64,000 nucleotides of DNA from Strigops habroptila (GCF_004027225.2 NC_044278.2:66621423-66685422); one strand, 5' to 3'; positions 48,154-60,883 are shown, counted from the stretch's first letter. The notes: generated from the letters alone by a model not told the origin. Numbers and translations are program-made.

Positions 48154-48187
48154 AGCTCAAACAGTAGGAAAGCTCAAACAGTAGGAA
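48154..48187. repeat. 17-bp perfect tandem duplication
   Basis: AGCTCAAACAGTAGGAA at 48154-48170 and again at 48171-48187, identical. Confidence 0.96.
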
Positions 48188-48770
48188 AGAAAAGTGAACA
48201 TCTCCTTAACCTTTCCTGTCTGTTTATTAAGCTGTTATGTTTACGAGACACTTAGGTATGAACTCTCAAAAGGGAGAGAGAAACTGTTTTCTGTCTGGAA
48301 AAGCCAGTGCCTGCATATGTTCAGATGGTGACCACAGAACTACAAGAAATGGAGATGTGTGTTAAGATTGCATATTAAGATACATCTTAGCATCATATGA
48401 GTTGTTCAAATTTTAAATATTTAGCCAGATTATGATGGATTTAACTGTGTGTTTCTGCTGCAGCACAAACTTGAGTTACCTCTATATTTAACCATACTCC
48501 ACTTGATGGAAATTTTCCTTTCAGTTTATGGAACATTTCACACAATTTCATGCTTTGGGAGAAGGGAAGGAAACAGGAGAAAAGAAAGAACCCTTCTCAT
48601 GTTTTTGCATGGCTTTACAACCAGGATGTAGATTATTGCACTTGACTTACAATTTGAAAATAAAATCACCCTACAAAGATTTTACAAGTGTTGTATTTGC
48701 CAATTCTTGTACTTTTAAGTATTATGTATCTTTGTGATTCTGTAAAATGGGAAAATGATCTACACTGCAT

Positions 48771-48863
48771 AAGAAGGGAGGAAGACAAAAAAGCAGAAGG
48801 AAGGAAAAGGAGGAAGAGGGAAAGAGGGAAGGGAGGATGGAAGGGAGGAAGGAAGGAAATGGG
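48771..48863. repeat. Polypurine GGAA/GGGA tract
   Basis: Over 90 bases almost entirely of A and G, with GGAAGGAA and AGAGGGA units and only a few C or T interruptions. Such tracts can form triplex DNA and hold clustered GGAA (ETS-type) core motifs, though nothing shows use here. The opposed open frames at 48666-48890 and 48688-48906 are products of this composition. Confidence 0.85.
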
Positions 48864-51334
48864 CCAATTGTTGCATATATTGAAGCACATAATGTTTACA
48901 TTTTAAAAACATGAAGACTTTCCAGCAATCTTCCTCTAAGCAATCGGACCTTCTTGGCTAAAAATACAGAACCTGCTGCCATAATAATGTATGACTTTTG
49001 ATTAAAAATGCTCATTAAATAGAATTAAAATTCTTACTAGTGGCTAAAATTATTCTCTAAAAACAAATTATGGGCTAGAACTAATACAAAAATTATACAG
49101 TCTAGTAATGGTTTAGGATAAAGCTTAGCCAGATGAACTATTTACTTATTTTAGTATGTGAAGACTTCTAATACGGTAACCAGCGTCAGACCTAATGTGA
49201 ATTCCAGATATGAAGAAAGATGTTTTGAAACCTGCCTATTCTAGAACTGTGTCATAGCTGAACATTTTGAATCACCTTATTCCATGCTTTCTACTTTCTT
49301 TCTGTCATGTTTGTTCATCATTGTGTTATTTATCATTGTAGAAGTTAGGTTTGAAGAGTGGAGAGAAAGAGCAGCATAGAAGAATTGCAACTATTTTCCT
49401 TTGGGAATACCTGAACCCTTCTAGCAGAAATTTCATTTATTACACAGTTATTTCTAGTTTATTCAGATTCATGATTTTAGAGAAAAATCTAAAAGAAAGT
49501 CAGCCCCATGGAATGATATGCTTGGGCGGAGTAGAGGTTCTTTACCTTCCTATGCTTCTGGAAATTTGCAAGGCATAATGTTAAATCCCTTCTCTTTTCC
49601 ATAGATTGAGACAAGCTATTTCAGCTCATTCTCTGCAACTAAACAGAACGACTTTGGTTAAAAGTGCTCCTATCTTTTCACATTCCTTCAATAATAATTT
49701 AAATAATAACTTTCCTGTAAGCAATTAGTCAAAATTTTCTCTCTCTGATATACTGTTTCTGCACAATCACATGCCATCACTTATCTTTGTCCCAAGCAGG
49801 GCAAATAGAAAATTAATTGTCTATAAACACGTTATAAATCTGTGCTGTAAAGAGCATATGTAGGGAAACTGTCACTTAGCTTAGTCTCCTATTGATTCTA
49901 GACATCATTAATGGACTGATTTCTTTTGGATAAGGGTAGCTCTGGGGCTGGAATTAATATAGTGGCTGTAGAGTGAGTTGAAGAAAATCGGTGATTAACA
50001 AATATGAACATCTACAAAACCAGACAGAAATGTCATATCTCTCTTACAGTATACCAGTCCATAACCATATTTTTCCTCTAAAATATAACACTTTTACATC
50101 TATAATGTAAGACTGGTTAGATTAAAAAAGAAATTATTTAATCTAGATAATCTTCCAACATTTATAACACATTTATGATTTAAAATTTTCCAGGCAGCTG
50201 ATTAAAGGATTATTAGCAAAAATGTTAAAGTTTATTAGCAGCATCTTTGTACTGATATAAAGTTTCCAGACTGAAGATCTATAAAAAAGCAGTATACTTA
50301 AACTCTAATATGTGCTAAGCATCATCTCACTGAAAATGTGTTGATTCTTTTCCTCTTATGGCAAACAGAATAAAGAAATTAAAACTAAAAAGAAAAATGT
50401 GCATGCCAGACTAGAATAATATCAAAAATATGCCTATGCTGAGGAGGATGGGAGGAAATACAACACAGATGGCACTGATTTAACAAATACAGGATCTCAT
50501 TCAGTGCCTATTAAGTTACCAGAAAAAGAAATCAATTATCTGCACAAGCTCCAGACTGTTTTCACAGGCAAGTATAGAACCAGCTGAGCAACCTTTGTAT
50601 AGCAATCAGCTATCTGGCTTGGCATGGGGTTGCTCTTGTGATGTTAGACTCTTGTGCCCAGCTGAGAGGTCCAGCACTCCCGTATGGCTGTTTTACAGCC
50701 CCTGAGAAAAGAGGGCCTCAGAGAGCCCTCAGAGAGGCTCTTGTTCATGAGGAGCTTCAGTCTTGTATATTTTAGTTTAAATCTTACAACACTGCTAGTT
50801 CTTATGTTCATAATGACTGCACAGGTACTTCTAGAAATAATTCCCAAGTTAATACAATTTAAAACACTGAAATGGTGAGACAAAATGCTGGAGAGGTTAA
50901 GGTGTGATACATGAGACTAGTATATTTCATAGAGCATATATAAAGTGCTGTTAACACTTATAACTTCATGGCACTCTTACAACATGTATAACCACTAAAA
51001 TTATGATTATAAGCACTACTTGTTAGAAAAAGGCCTGCTATTATTGTAAATCTATTAACTAGCAATGTAACATGTAAAGTATCTATTTGTTACCCAAACA
51101 AATTTTCTTCTGCGAAAGAAAACAGTGCTGAAGCATACTGATCTCCAGCTGCTACATAAAAGACTGGTATGGATCCAACAGAAAACAGATAGCAAATCAG
51201 ATATTACTAAATTTTCTGCAATAACTACTTCATAAAACTATTACTTTTATTGTCTTATTTATCTTCATTTGGCCTAGCCTGTGAAATCTAAGAGCTCTAT
51301 CTGTAAATCTAAACTATTCACTCTAGGCTTTCTT

Positions 51335-51620
51335 TAGAATCATAGAATTGATTGGTTAGAAAGGACCTCAAAAATCATCTAATTGTAACCCCCCTGCCAT
51401 GGGCAGAGACACCTGCCACTAGACCAGGTTGCTCAAAGTCTCATCCAAACTGGTCTTGAACCCTTCCAGGGATGAGGCATCTGTAGCTTCTCTGGGCAAC
51501 CTGTCCCAGTGTCGTACAAACCTCACAGTGAAGAACTTTTTCCTTATATTTAAATCTACCCTCTTGTAAAAAGTCCCTCTTCAGCTTTATCGTAGGCCCC
51601 CTTTAGGTATTAGAAGTACA
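51335..51620 (-). mobile_element. CR1 LINE 3' fragment (about 285 bp)
   Basis: It opens with the reversed tail TAGAATCATAGAATTG. Then come the antisense landmarks 'CCCCCCTGCCATGGGCAGAG' near 51390, 'GACCAGGTTGCTCAAAGTC' near 51423 and 'GGGCAACCTGTCCCAGTGTC' near 51495. It ends near 'CCCCCTTTAGGTATTAGAAG'. It includes the antisense of the ORF2 C-terminus, with internal small deletions and no long open frame. Confidence 0.88.
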
Positions 51621-51761
51621 AGAACCTAGAAAGGAGACACATTCGGCTTGAGACATCCGTTTTCGACTGACTTGCCTTTTAAAAGTATTTCTTAGTAAGC
51701 CTTAGATAATCTAACTCTTAAGACACAGCAAATAAATTTCTGAGCAGACTAATGCTTGATA

Positions 51762-52176
51762 ATAGAATCACAGAATCATAGAGTTGTTTAGGTTGGAAAA
51801 TATCTTTAAGATCATCAAGACTAACCGATAACCTAGCATTGCCAAATCCACCACTAAATCATGTCCCTAAGTGCCACATCTACACATCTTTTAAATACCT
51901 ACAGGGATGGTGACTCAATCACTTCCCTCGACAGCCTGTTCCAATGCTTGACAACCCTTTCAGGGAAGAATTTTTTCCTAATTTCCAATCTAAACCTCCC
52001 CTCGTGCAACTTGAGGCCATTTGCTCTTCTACTATCACTTGATATGGAAGAGACTGACAACCACCTCACTCTGACCTCCTTCCAGGTAGTTGGAGAGAGC
52101 GATAAGGTCTCCCCTGAGACCTCTTTTCTCTGGACTAAAAAAACCCAATTCCCTCAGCAGCTCCTCATAAGACTTA
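51762..52176 (-). mobile_element. CR1 LINE 3' fragment of a different subfamily (about 415 bp)
   Basis: Reversed octamer tail (TAGAATCACAGAATCATAGA), then 'AGGTTGGAAAATATCTTTAA', 'AAATCCACCACTAAATCATG', 'CACATCTACACATCTTTTAA', 'CAGCCTGTTCCAATGCTTGA' and 'GATAAGGTCTCCCCTGAGAC'. These are the marks of the CR1 group whose 3' UTR carries a 'GTCCCTAAGTGCCACATCTA' block, unlike the copy 140 bp to its left. Both lie in the same orientation as separate insertions. Confidence 0.9.
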
Positions 52177-52558
52177 TAATATTCGCACTGAGGCAGTACA
52201 TCCATTTTGTAAAAAGTAAGATAAATGCTAAATGTCTTAGGGAGAAAAGTTAGAGCTTGTTTTCATCTGGACAGAACATGGATCTGAGTTTTCTAACTTC
52301 ATTCTGCCTATATCTCTATTGGCCACTGTATGACAACACATCGAAGTGGAGGTATATGGTTCTGTCAACAGTTACTATGGTCATTTGAGAAGGTATGTGG
52401 AAGAGAAAATCCTTTCGCTTTAGCCTGTTTCCTGACTTCTTTTCTTTTGCATAACATTATTTTACTTTCGATCAATTATTTTTTGGACTGGGAGATCACC
52501 TCTTACAGTACTTGATCTCTAACAGCAGCATAGACTTTTGAGGAAAGTGAGAAACAAT

Positions 52559-52598
52559 CTAAAAAGTTTTTTCTCCCCCTAAAAAGTTTTTTCACACA
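52559..52598. repeat. 20-bp tandem duplication
   Basis: CTAAAAAGTTTTTTCTCCCC at 52559-52578 and CTAAAAAGTTTTTTCACACA at 52579-52598; the first 15 bases are identical. Confidence 0.88.
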
Positions 52599-54942
52599 CT
52601 CATAAATATTTATGGTAAGGAAATAATATACTATAATTCCAAATTATTTTCAAAAAAATCGTGGTTTAGCCTAATAATAATTTGAATATATCCCACTTAC
52701 CCTAACAGAAAAAAATAATCAGGAGAAAAACTAATTTTATTTTAAATAATGCATGTAAATCTCAGAATGTTATATAATGCATGAATATAAGCCTGCTATA
52801 AAATCTAAGAAAAGCTGTTGAGTTGAAATTAGCCTTTAAATAAAATTTAAAGGCCTATAGAGAACACTCATCTTGAACATAAAAAGTAGCTTTTGTTCTA
52901 TAATTGGAAATCGTAATGTTTTTCCTGCTAAAGCTTATTAACTTATATGTGCAATACACAACAATGCACAGTGTGTTTTATCCAGTTTAGTCTTCATAAA
53001 ATCTTGCAATTATAATCTCTAAACCATGTGAAGGTATTTTATAATGTTAATTAGGGGTCATGGAGTATTGTTGCCTACATGGTGTTACTAAGCTGGTGGA
53101 CTGTAACATTTTGCTGGACCTTTAGTTGGCACTCTATTAAATATACCTAAGTGGCTTGCTTATCTTCTTTGTTTAGCAGGTCATTTAACACCCAATAATT
53201 TTATGTTATGAAAGAAAATGCATAAACCTATGTTCACTTTTACCATACAGCATTTTTTTCCAGAATCTCTTTGTCTCCCTATCTGTGCATGAAGGAGGAG
53301 AGAAACAATATATTAATGTAGACAACAAGGTACTGGTAATAATGGACATTTCTCAGATACCTTTGATGGACTAAATTCCCTGTGAAATATGGTTTCTGCT
53401 ATCACTATTTTAATAATTTACAGCAGTATCTCCACAGGTTTGTGTATCTATAATATAGAAAGCTTTAAACCATTTAATAGAGAAGTTATATATTCTTTTC
53501 TCTTTTTTTTTTTTTATGTTTTACAAAACCTTGCAAGAAAACAACTATATAACTTAGGCAGGAATTGAGGTCAGATTTATCATGGTTCTTCATTCTATGA
53601 CATGATTTTCACATATGTAAAATAAGTATGAAATGGTAACACATCAGAGTGGTATTTAGCTAATGCAGTCCTGGATTTCCAGTTTCCTACTTCTCCCTAT
53701 GAAGTTCACAAAATTCGTCTGAATGTCAGATTATACATCCTATTCAGGTGAAGTAAGTGGTTTTGAGGTTCCAACCGGTAACAAGAAGTGACAGACCTTT
53801 TAGTAAATGTTCAATAACAATTCAAAATAGCAATAAGAAAAATTTCAAATCAGCCCTTACGTATCTTTAGGACATTTATTAAGCAAGTAATGAACAGCTA
53901 GAACCCCATGATGTCCTTCTATAAGGTCTTGCAGAACTTCAAAACACGATTTACTCAGGAAGATTCTCTCATCATTTCTTCACTTACGTGGAAACATAAT
54001 TGAGCATGACAGAGTTAGGTCTGGCAAATGATCACGAGTAGATTTTTTCCATTCTTTCCCACACAGAAAAAACCCTGAGTTGCTATTTTGTTGGGCTGAA
54101 CATACCTATTTCCTCTCTCTTACCTTGTTCTCTCTTCTTATTCTCAAAAATCAATGTAAAGTAAAAGAAAAATATGCTGATAAACCCCCACAAATTTTTT
54201 TTTTAAATTTAAATTCCCAAATCAGCATTGTCTGTACACATATCATATTTATAATTATAAATTATGCAATTATAAATTAAGTCCTTTGTATTATGGAAAA
54301 TTGTGAATAAGATAAGAATGTTGCTGAGTTATGTTCATTCTTGAAACAATTAACAGGGATGGATCCTACTTAAATCGCATTTAAATATCTGCAGACACTT
54401 CATGATAATTTGCAGAAGATGACTCCCAAAATAAAAGGAGATAAAGAGCAGTTACACTAGTATCTAGGTAGATTAAAGCACCAGCTGCAGATTTGTAAGT
54501 CCCTAATATGTAAAGCATCTAAAGCAAGAGTTTAAACTTCCACTCCGAATATTTTTAAAGTGTAAAGAACCTATATTTTGTCAAACAAAACTGAGAAGAA
54601 AAGAAAGAATTAGAGAGATTAATAAAAAAATTACAATAAAAATGGCCCCTTGTGCAGATCCGGAACTAAAACCTTTCTGCAGAGCTTATTGAAAGACAGG
54701 TGGTCTATAATACAGTTAGAGAAACAAATCAAGATACACATTTCATAACCTACTCTCCGCTTTACTACCACTCACTGACAATGACTGATTAATATCAAAG
54801 TATATTTTAAACATTTCAAAAACAAGGTAATTTTCCTACAGTTGGATAGAAAAGAAATCACATGGAAGTTGCCAACTTGGATATGACCAGTGTATTTAAA
54901 ATGCTATTACCTCCATGTGTGTGGTCACAAGTCAGAACACGC

Positions 54943-54984
54943 TGCAAAAACATTGACCAAAGGTGCAAAAACATTGACCAAAGG
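54943..54984. repeat. 21-bp perfect tandem duplication
   Basis: TGCAAAAACATTGACCAAAGG occurs at 54943-54963 and 54964-54984, identical. It keeps an in-frame repeat in a short open frame, but that frame has no other support as a gene. Confidence 0.95.
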
Positions 54985-56645
54985 TACAAACCCCTTTCCT
55001 TTAATGCAGGTCATTCTTTTGATCTAATTTTAGGTGTTTATTCACTATTCTTAAATCAGAGGTCTCTCTGACATGAAGTGCTTCAATTTAAAAGTCACCT
55101 ATCACTTTCCAGTGGCTGTAGAGGAAATCTAAGGATTTTGAGCTCCTAATCAGGAGGCCTTTGTTAGGGAATAGCCCAGGCTATATGGTCTCTCATGTTT
55201 CTGTATGACACTTCAGAATGACAAATGCAAATATTTACAGGTCAACATTTTTACAGGTAGGGTACTGGTAGCACATTGTAGTCCCTTGTACCTCTTGTTA
55301 GGAAGTTACACGTTTGAACATGACTTCTTTGCTTCAGTGTTGTTAATCCATATGACCACAGAAAATATTTTTTTTCCTGTTGGACATTATAGGTGGGCAT
55401 AGTAAAATACTGACTGCAATTTGTTCCTTTATCTGGTCACGTATAATTATTACAGCAATCTACTGAAACATGGGAGTGTGTTTTTCTCTGTGTAGTTTAA
55501 GTTTGAAGTACAGAAGCTGACATAAAGATGGTTTTCAGGACACATGGAATGCCAGAAGCATAGGCTGGAGATGTAGGTAGTGCAATGTGTCTAGTACAGA
55601 CCTATTAGATCAAAAAAAGTGATTATATGGTCTCTTCAATTAATAGGTGATCTATCACAATTCTAAAATAAAAAAATATTTACATTAGTAAACTCAGCAC
55701 AAAATAGAAAATTAATAACAAATGCTTCTTGTTTGCTAGGGTGAGATATTTTACTTCCTTAGTTTTAAATTCTTCATTGCCTCATCCCATAGAAGGACAT
55801 TTATACACTTCACCACTTGACAAATGTCATTCTGCAATGCACTGGCTTTATTCTGTTATTCCACAGACTTTAAGATTAGTAAGGAATGTGACTCCTGAGA
55901 CACTTTCCTGCTATGTCATTGTGTCACTTGTAATAATCCTTCAAATTTTTCCGGGTTTTTTTTTTTTATTGTTGTTGGAAAGAAGAGGTAATATTTAATA
56001 ATTCTTTTGTTTACAGACTTCAGAATGGTCTCATTGTTCTGGATTATAAACTTGACAAGCTGATTTATGGCCTGGTTTCATTCCAGTTTATGGTCAGATG
56101 TAGGTATTTAGCTGAAGCTACCAACTGATGATCTAGCTGCTAAAAACATTCTGAGGTTACTCAAAATCTCCCATAAGAGAGACTTAGATGACTGCTGTCA
56201 ACTGTTTTTAGAGACTTTTCTAGGATTATAAGGCTTCCTAACGCAGTGTGTCAGCTTAAAGCCACAAGTGAGATAGTATGAGTCTAAGCCATTGCTTTCT
56301 CTGTACTTGCGTATTGTCCCTATAAATAATGACAAATATGGAGGTGGTAAAAAAAAGGGCGGGGGGAAGGTTTATCGTTGCTTATTCTATTCTTTCACAT
56401 AAAAAACAACTTGAGAAAAAAAAATCTGTAGGTAATGGTATGAGAACAGAATATCCACTGAAGACGGTAATTGTCAACATCATTATCTGCATTTGCACTG
56501 CAAATCTAAACCATCCAGTGTTTGGAATGATACAAACACAAAAGAGGAAACCTTCCCCCATGCATCCAAAATAAATAACAATCAGATTTTATCCTCACAA
56601 TGTTGTATTTTATTCTGAAAATACCATAAGCTCTCAGACTCACAG

Positions 56646-56753
56646 AGCCTTGGGCGACATGGTTTAGTGTGACGTGTCCCTGCCCATGGCAGGGGGTTTG
56701 GAACTAGATGATCTTAAAGTCCTTTCCAACCCTAACTATTCTATGATTCTATG
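56646..56753 (+). mobile_element. CR1 LINE 3' tip (about 108 bp)
   Basis: The plus-strand end of a CR1 3' UTR: 'AGCCTTGGGCGACATGGTTT', 'GTGTCCCTGCCCATGGCAGG', 'GAACTAGATGATCTTAAAGT', 'CCAACCCTAACTATTCTATG' and the tail ATTCTATG. It is very similar to the 3' end of the element at 34695-36749. Together with the next entry it forms an inverted repeat. Confidence 0.92.
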
Positions 56754-56865
56754 TCAATTTTTCCTTCACAGAACAGAGTTTTTCCTAATAATTTCCAAAT
56801 GCCCTCATGTTTTAATAACATGGGGCAGATGGCACAAAGAGAATTGTGTTTAGATATTTTATTGT

Positions 56866-56967
56866 CATAGAATCATAGAATAGTTAGGGTTGGAAAGGAC
56901 CTTAAGATTAGCTAATTCCAACCCCCCTGTTATGGGCAGGGACATCTTGCACTAAACCGTGTCACCC
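56866..56967 (-). mobile_element. CR1 LINE 3' tip, inverted relative to its neighbour (about 102 bp)
   Basis: Reversed tail CATAGAATCATAGAATAG, then 'AGGGTTGGAAAGGACCTTAA', 'CCAACCCCCCTGTTATGGGC' and 'GCACTAAACCGTGTCACCCA'. It is almost the exact reverse complement of 56646-56753, 112 bases to the left, and breaks off at nearly the same point of the element. Confidence 0.92.
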
Positions 56968-58896
56968 ATGTCATTGTTTTGTTTTTTTTTTAATCCAGAC
57001 ATGTACATGATGATTTCTATGATCATGTTACGTCTCATTTACTTAGAATATCAAGGCATGATTATACTTGCAGTTTCAAAGTAGTACTTATTTGTCATAC
57101 ACATCTCTATAGTATTGTTTCACAACTGTACAGGGAAAGAAATCACATAGGTCAAAATCTCTTGGAGAAAAAGTTTACATGTGAGAAACTGATTTTGTTA
57201 CAGAAAATTTCTTTATTAAAAGCAAGCCACTTCAATGCTTTTCACAAATCTGAGACTGTTATCTATCCCTAAATGGTATGATTGGTTATTTGCTAGGTAT
57301 TTCTGCTCTGAGGCTTTGTTCTGTAAGCAAGGATGTATTAAAAGGTCTTCACATCTCTAAAGTAGTTTCAAGTACTTTTGGAGCTCTTGTAAATCAATTA
57401 GATAAGATCAAAACAGTAAAGCAGAAAATGAATAAAAAGTTTTTAATGTTTGGCTTAAAGCCAGAATTAACATTAACCTTGTAAATATCGCCACTAAATA
57501 GATAACAATATGAACATTTATGTGAATCAATAGAAATGTCTACATAAACCCATTTAAGAAAATCTATCTTCAGCAACTTGCAGCACTATGAACCTAGTTG
57601 TACTGTGCTTTCCTTTTTGAAAAACATTGGTACAAGAGAATTGAAGTTTTAAAGAAACAGACATTCACAAAGTTAAATGCTTTTAGAGACTATAACAACT
57701 ATTTTTGTTCAGTGGATTTCATATACGTTAGAAAAATGGCTTCTATTCTTTCTATCTGTTACTCAGGCGAAATTATGCATCATTCTTTATTGAATACAAG
57801 CTTCTCCTCCTAACAACATCATTTTAATGACCTTAATGTAGTTTTTTTCAGAAATAAAATACATGACATGTAATCAGACTTCATTTTCTTCACTTGAATA
57901 ACTGTCGTGTTGTCAAGGAAATATAGCACTACACTGTCATTCTCAGTATGTGACAATTTGAGCCCACCTGACAAATATTTTTCAAGCATATACATTTAAC
58001 TTAAATAGTCGTAGCATACATGCATACCACATAGATATGATTTCAATTATAGCTACGTTATCAACTAGACAAAGTTTTAAAAAAGGTTATTTTGTAGGAG
58101 TTCTCACTTTTTCTCATGTATTACATACATTGAGACTTCAAAATTAATAAAGTCTTCAAAATTAATCTTTGAATGTATTTTAAATTGTTTATCTTTTTAA
58201 ATCTCTGGGCTACTGGTGTTTATATCTTTTTATGCTTGGTTATGCAAGCCTTGAACATGTGAGGGGTGTGGGGGCACGAAAGGCGGAATGGGTAAGATGT
58301 AGCTAATACTCCTGACTATTGTCTGCTACAATTACTATAACAAGCACAAAAAACCAAAACAAACAAGTGAAATCCAGGACAGGTGTACTGTGGAGGAAGC
58401 AGTTTTTATTATTCTGATGTAATATTTTACTCTTTTATGAACTGTATTGGTTAATTTGTTCAGATGGTATTGGTTTTGTTCCTCAAAAGTGTGAAAGAAG
58501 TGAAAAGTTAAGATCTACTTAGAACTTCTCTTGTATTCTGTTTCTTGCTGTGATTTTTTTACTCCCCTTTTTCTTTTGAAGAAAGTTTATGGAAAATGCT
58601 TAGTGGGAACCAACTATAGAGTAAATAAATTTTTTTAAAGAGAAATCCCCATAGTAAATGTTATTAAGAACATTCCCAATGAACTAAAATACTGTCCATA
58701 CAATGAAACATACTTTTTACAAAGCATGTATCAATTGGAAAAGAGCTGACATAGTTCCATAAAAGAGGCTTTGGTTGAATAGCACTTATGCTGTGGCTGT
58801 GCCCAAGAATAAATTTTAACATTTTGTTCATCTTCTGTGTTAGATAGTTTCAATTTTTATTGTGCTGTATCTGTGCTTTTCACTTAAATATAATAA
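56968..58896. other. A/T-rich DNA without a recognised gene
   Basis: No gene, RNA or transposon recognised. Small open frames at 57278-57484 and 57598-57813 lack any known domain. Confidence 0.6.
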
Positions 58897-59595
58897 TAGA
58901 ATCATAGAATCATAGAATAGGTAGAATTGGAAAAGACCTTAAGATCATCTAGTTCCAACCCCCCTGCCGTAGGCAGGAACACCTCACACTAGACCATGTC
59001 ACCAAGACTCCGTCCAACCTGTCCTTGAACACTGCCAGGGATGGAGCATTCATAACTTCCTTGGGCAACTTGTTCCAGTGCCTCACCATCCTCACAGTAA
59101 AGAACTTCTTCAGGTTATATCTAACCTGAACTTCCCCTGTTTAAGTTTAAACCCGTTACCCCTTGTCCTATCACTACAGTCTCCGATGAAGAGTCCCTCC
59201 CCAGCGTCCTTGTAGGCCCCTTTCAGATATTGGAAGGCTGCTATGAGGTTTCCATGCAGCCTTCTCTTCTCCAGGCTGAACAGCCCCAACTCTCTCAGCC
59301 TGTCTTCATACAAGAGGTGCTCCAGCCCCCTGATCATCCTCATGGCCCTCCTCTGGACTTGCTCCAACAGCTCCATGTCCTTTTTATGTTGAGGACACCA
59401 GAACTATACACAACACTCCAAGTGAGGTCTCATGAGAGCAGAGTAGGGGGGCAGGACCACCTCCTTCTACCTGCTGGTCATGCTTCTTTTGATGCAGCCC
59501 AGGATATGGTTGGCTTTCTGGTCTGTGAGCAAACACTGCTGGCTCATGTTCAGTTTCTCAGTGACCAACACCCCCAAGTTCTTATCCACAGGGCA
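58897..59595 (-). mobile_element. CR1 LINE 3' fragment, longest truncated copy (about 700 bp)
   Basis: It opens with the reversed tail (TAGAATCATAGAATCATAGA). It then runs through 'AAGATCATCTAGTTCCAACC', 'CCTGTCCTTGAACACTGCCA', 'GGGCAACTTGTTCCAGTGCC', 'GGCTGCTATGAGGTTTCCAT', 'CTCTCTCAGCCTGTCTTCAT', 'GAGCAGAGTAGGGGGGCAGG' and 'CAACACCCCCAAGTTCTTAT'. On the minus strand the frame 59376-59110 encodes the C-terminal part of the CR1 ORF2 protein ([50 protein letters not shown]). The frame then ends early, and the last block seen in other copies is cut off. Low divergence suggests a relatively recent insertion. The 5' truncation point is near 59595. Confidence 0.93.
59110..59376 (-). pseudogene. 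CR1 ORF2 C-terminal fragment
   Basis: An 89-codon remnant of the region after the reverse-transcriptase domain. It keeps the conserved R-R-A/T-x-x-M-I-R-G-L-E-H block and the [17 protein letters not shown] block. The palm and catalytic motifs of the reverse transcriptase lie upstream of the truncation and are not present. The stop after FRLDIT removes the final block seen in the copy at 39474. It is inactive and cannot be expressed on its own. Confidence 0.85.
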
Positions 59596-60883
59596 CAACA
59601 AATCAGAAAAACATCCAAGAAGGAAGAAAAGTGGTCCTGAAAAAGCATTACTTCCATGTTAGATGTATAGCAAAGAGAAACATCATTCAGAAATGTACCA
59701 ATTCCTCTGATGTGTTATAGCCAACGTTGAGAAACTGCCTAGAACTATTTCTTTCACAGTCTGATTAGGAAAACAGGAAGGGCAGAGAGAGGCGATAACA
59801 GTTCTGCATCATTCACAAGAGATGAATGTAGAGAGAAACAGCACATCCCACACAGAACAGGATTCATCTCTCACTGAGTTCTGGTTCCTTTTGAGAGAGC
59901 AAAAGGTACAGTGAATCTCTAACATAAGATGTTGTAGAAGGACATATACAAACATGAGCCAAGGAAGAAAGAAAGCATGAGAGTTTCTTATAATCAGAGA
60001 ATAGATTTATATAAAGATTTATCTTTTTTAAATTCTTGAAAACATAGGAATATTCCACTCCATGAAATGAGTTTTTTAACAGATATAAGATGGAAGTTCC
60101 TAGTGTGCATTTAGTCATGAGAAACTGTATCTATTAATTATGTTTTGAAGCAGAAAAAACAATGAAAAACCATATTGAAGCTGAAATGGATACAACATAT
60201 ACTTGCTGCTAGCTAAAAATTAAATCTGAAAATATGTTAAACCCCCCTCATTTAAATATAGAATGAAACACATTTTTTAATTTTTGTTTTATCTATCAAA
60301 ATAGCCAAATTTCCATTGATTTCTGAATTTGATACAGTTGTTATTGGCCACACATTCAATTTTCAGTGAAAGAGCAATATTTTTACTATAAGTTTATAAA
60401 ATGTTAGTATTTTCTCAATTGATGACTATCAATTATTTTGATATGGCTTGTAGAATCACTTTCTTGGAAGATAGATTAATTTTCCAGATAAATCTATTTT
60501 TCAACTGTTTATTCAGAAATTATGATATTAGGATTTCATGTCCTAATCACAGCAATCTATCCTATCTGAAATCACAGAGTAGTTGCACAAATTTTCAGGA
60601 ACAAAGGCATATTATTTAAAGTTACATGCACAGTATTTGCTATTATTTGATATGTCACATCTTAGAATCCCGTTCGTAAATCTATTATTAATTTTCATGT
60701 GTTAGATGTACTTTTCACATATTAGCTGTTCGTTCCATTTAAGTAACACAGCTCTCAAAACATCAAAGTGTTTCAACAGAATATATACTTTTTTCTCAAA
60801 AGATTTGTTCACTATCTTGGTATCTACTACATTGTGTTTTGCCAGAATGCATAAAATACTGGAAAAAACCTCATAAATGTGTC

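Larger units (their letters stand above)
46146..51334. other. A/T-rich DNA without a recognised gene
   Basis: It holds a 17-bp perfect tandem duplication (48154-48187) and a polypurine tract (48771-48863). Nothing else can be supported. Confidence 0.6.
52177..56645. other. A/T-rich DNA without a recognised gene
   Basis: Holds a 20-bp tandem duplication (52559-52598) and a perfect 21-bp duplication (54943-54984). No gene or transposon recognised. Confidence 0.6.

Noticed and set aside
48666..48906. Opposed open frames over 48.7-48.9 kb as genes
   Set aside because: Both are explained by the purine-rich tract, which excludes stop codons on the pyrimidine strand and gives Lys/Arg/Glu/Gly-rich sequence on the other.
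54862..55071. Open frame with an internal KNIDQR repeat as a repeat protein
   Set aside because: The repeat is just the 21-bp tandem duplication, whose length happens to be a multiple of three. There is no other support.
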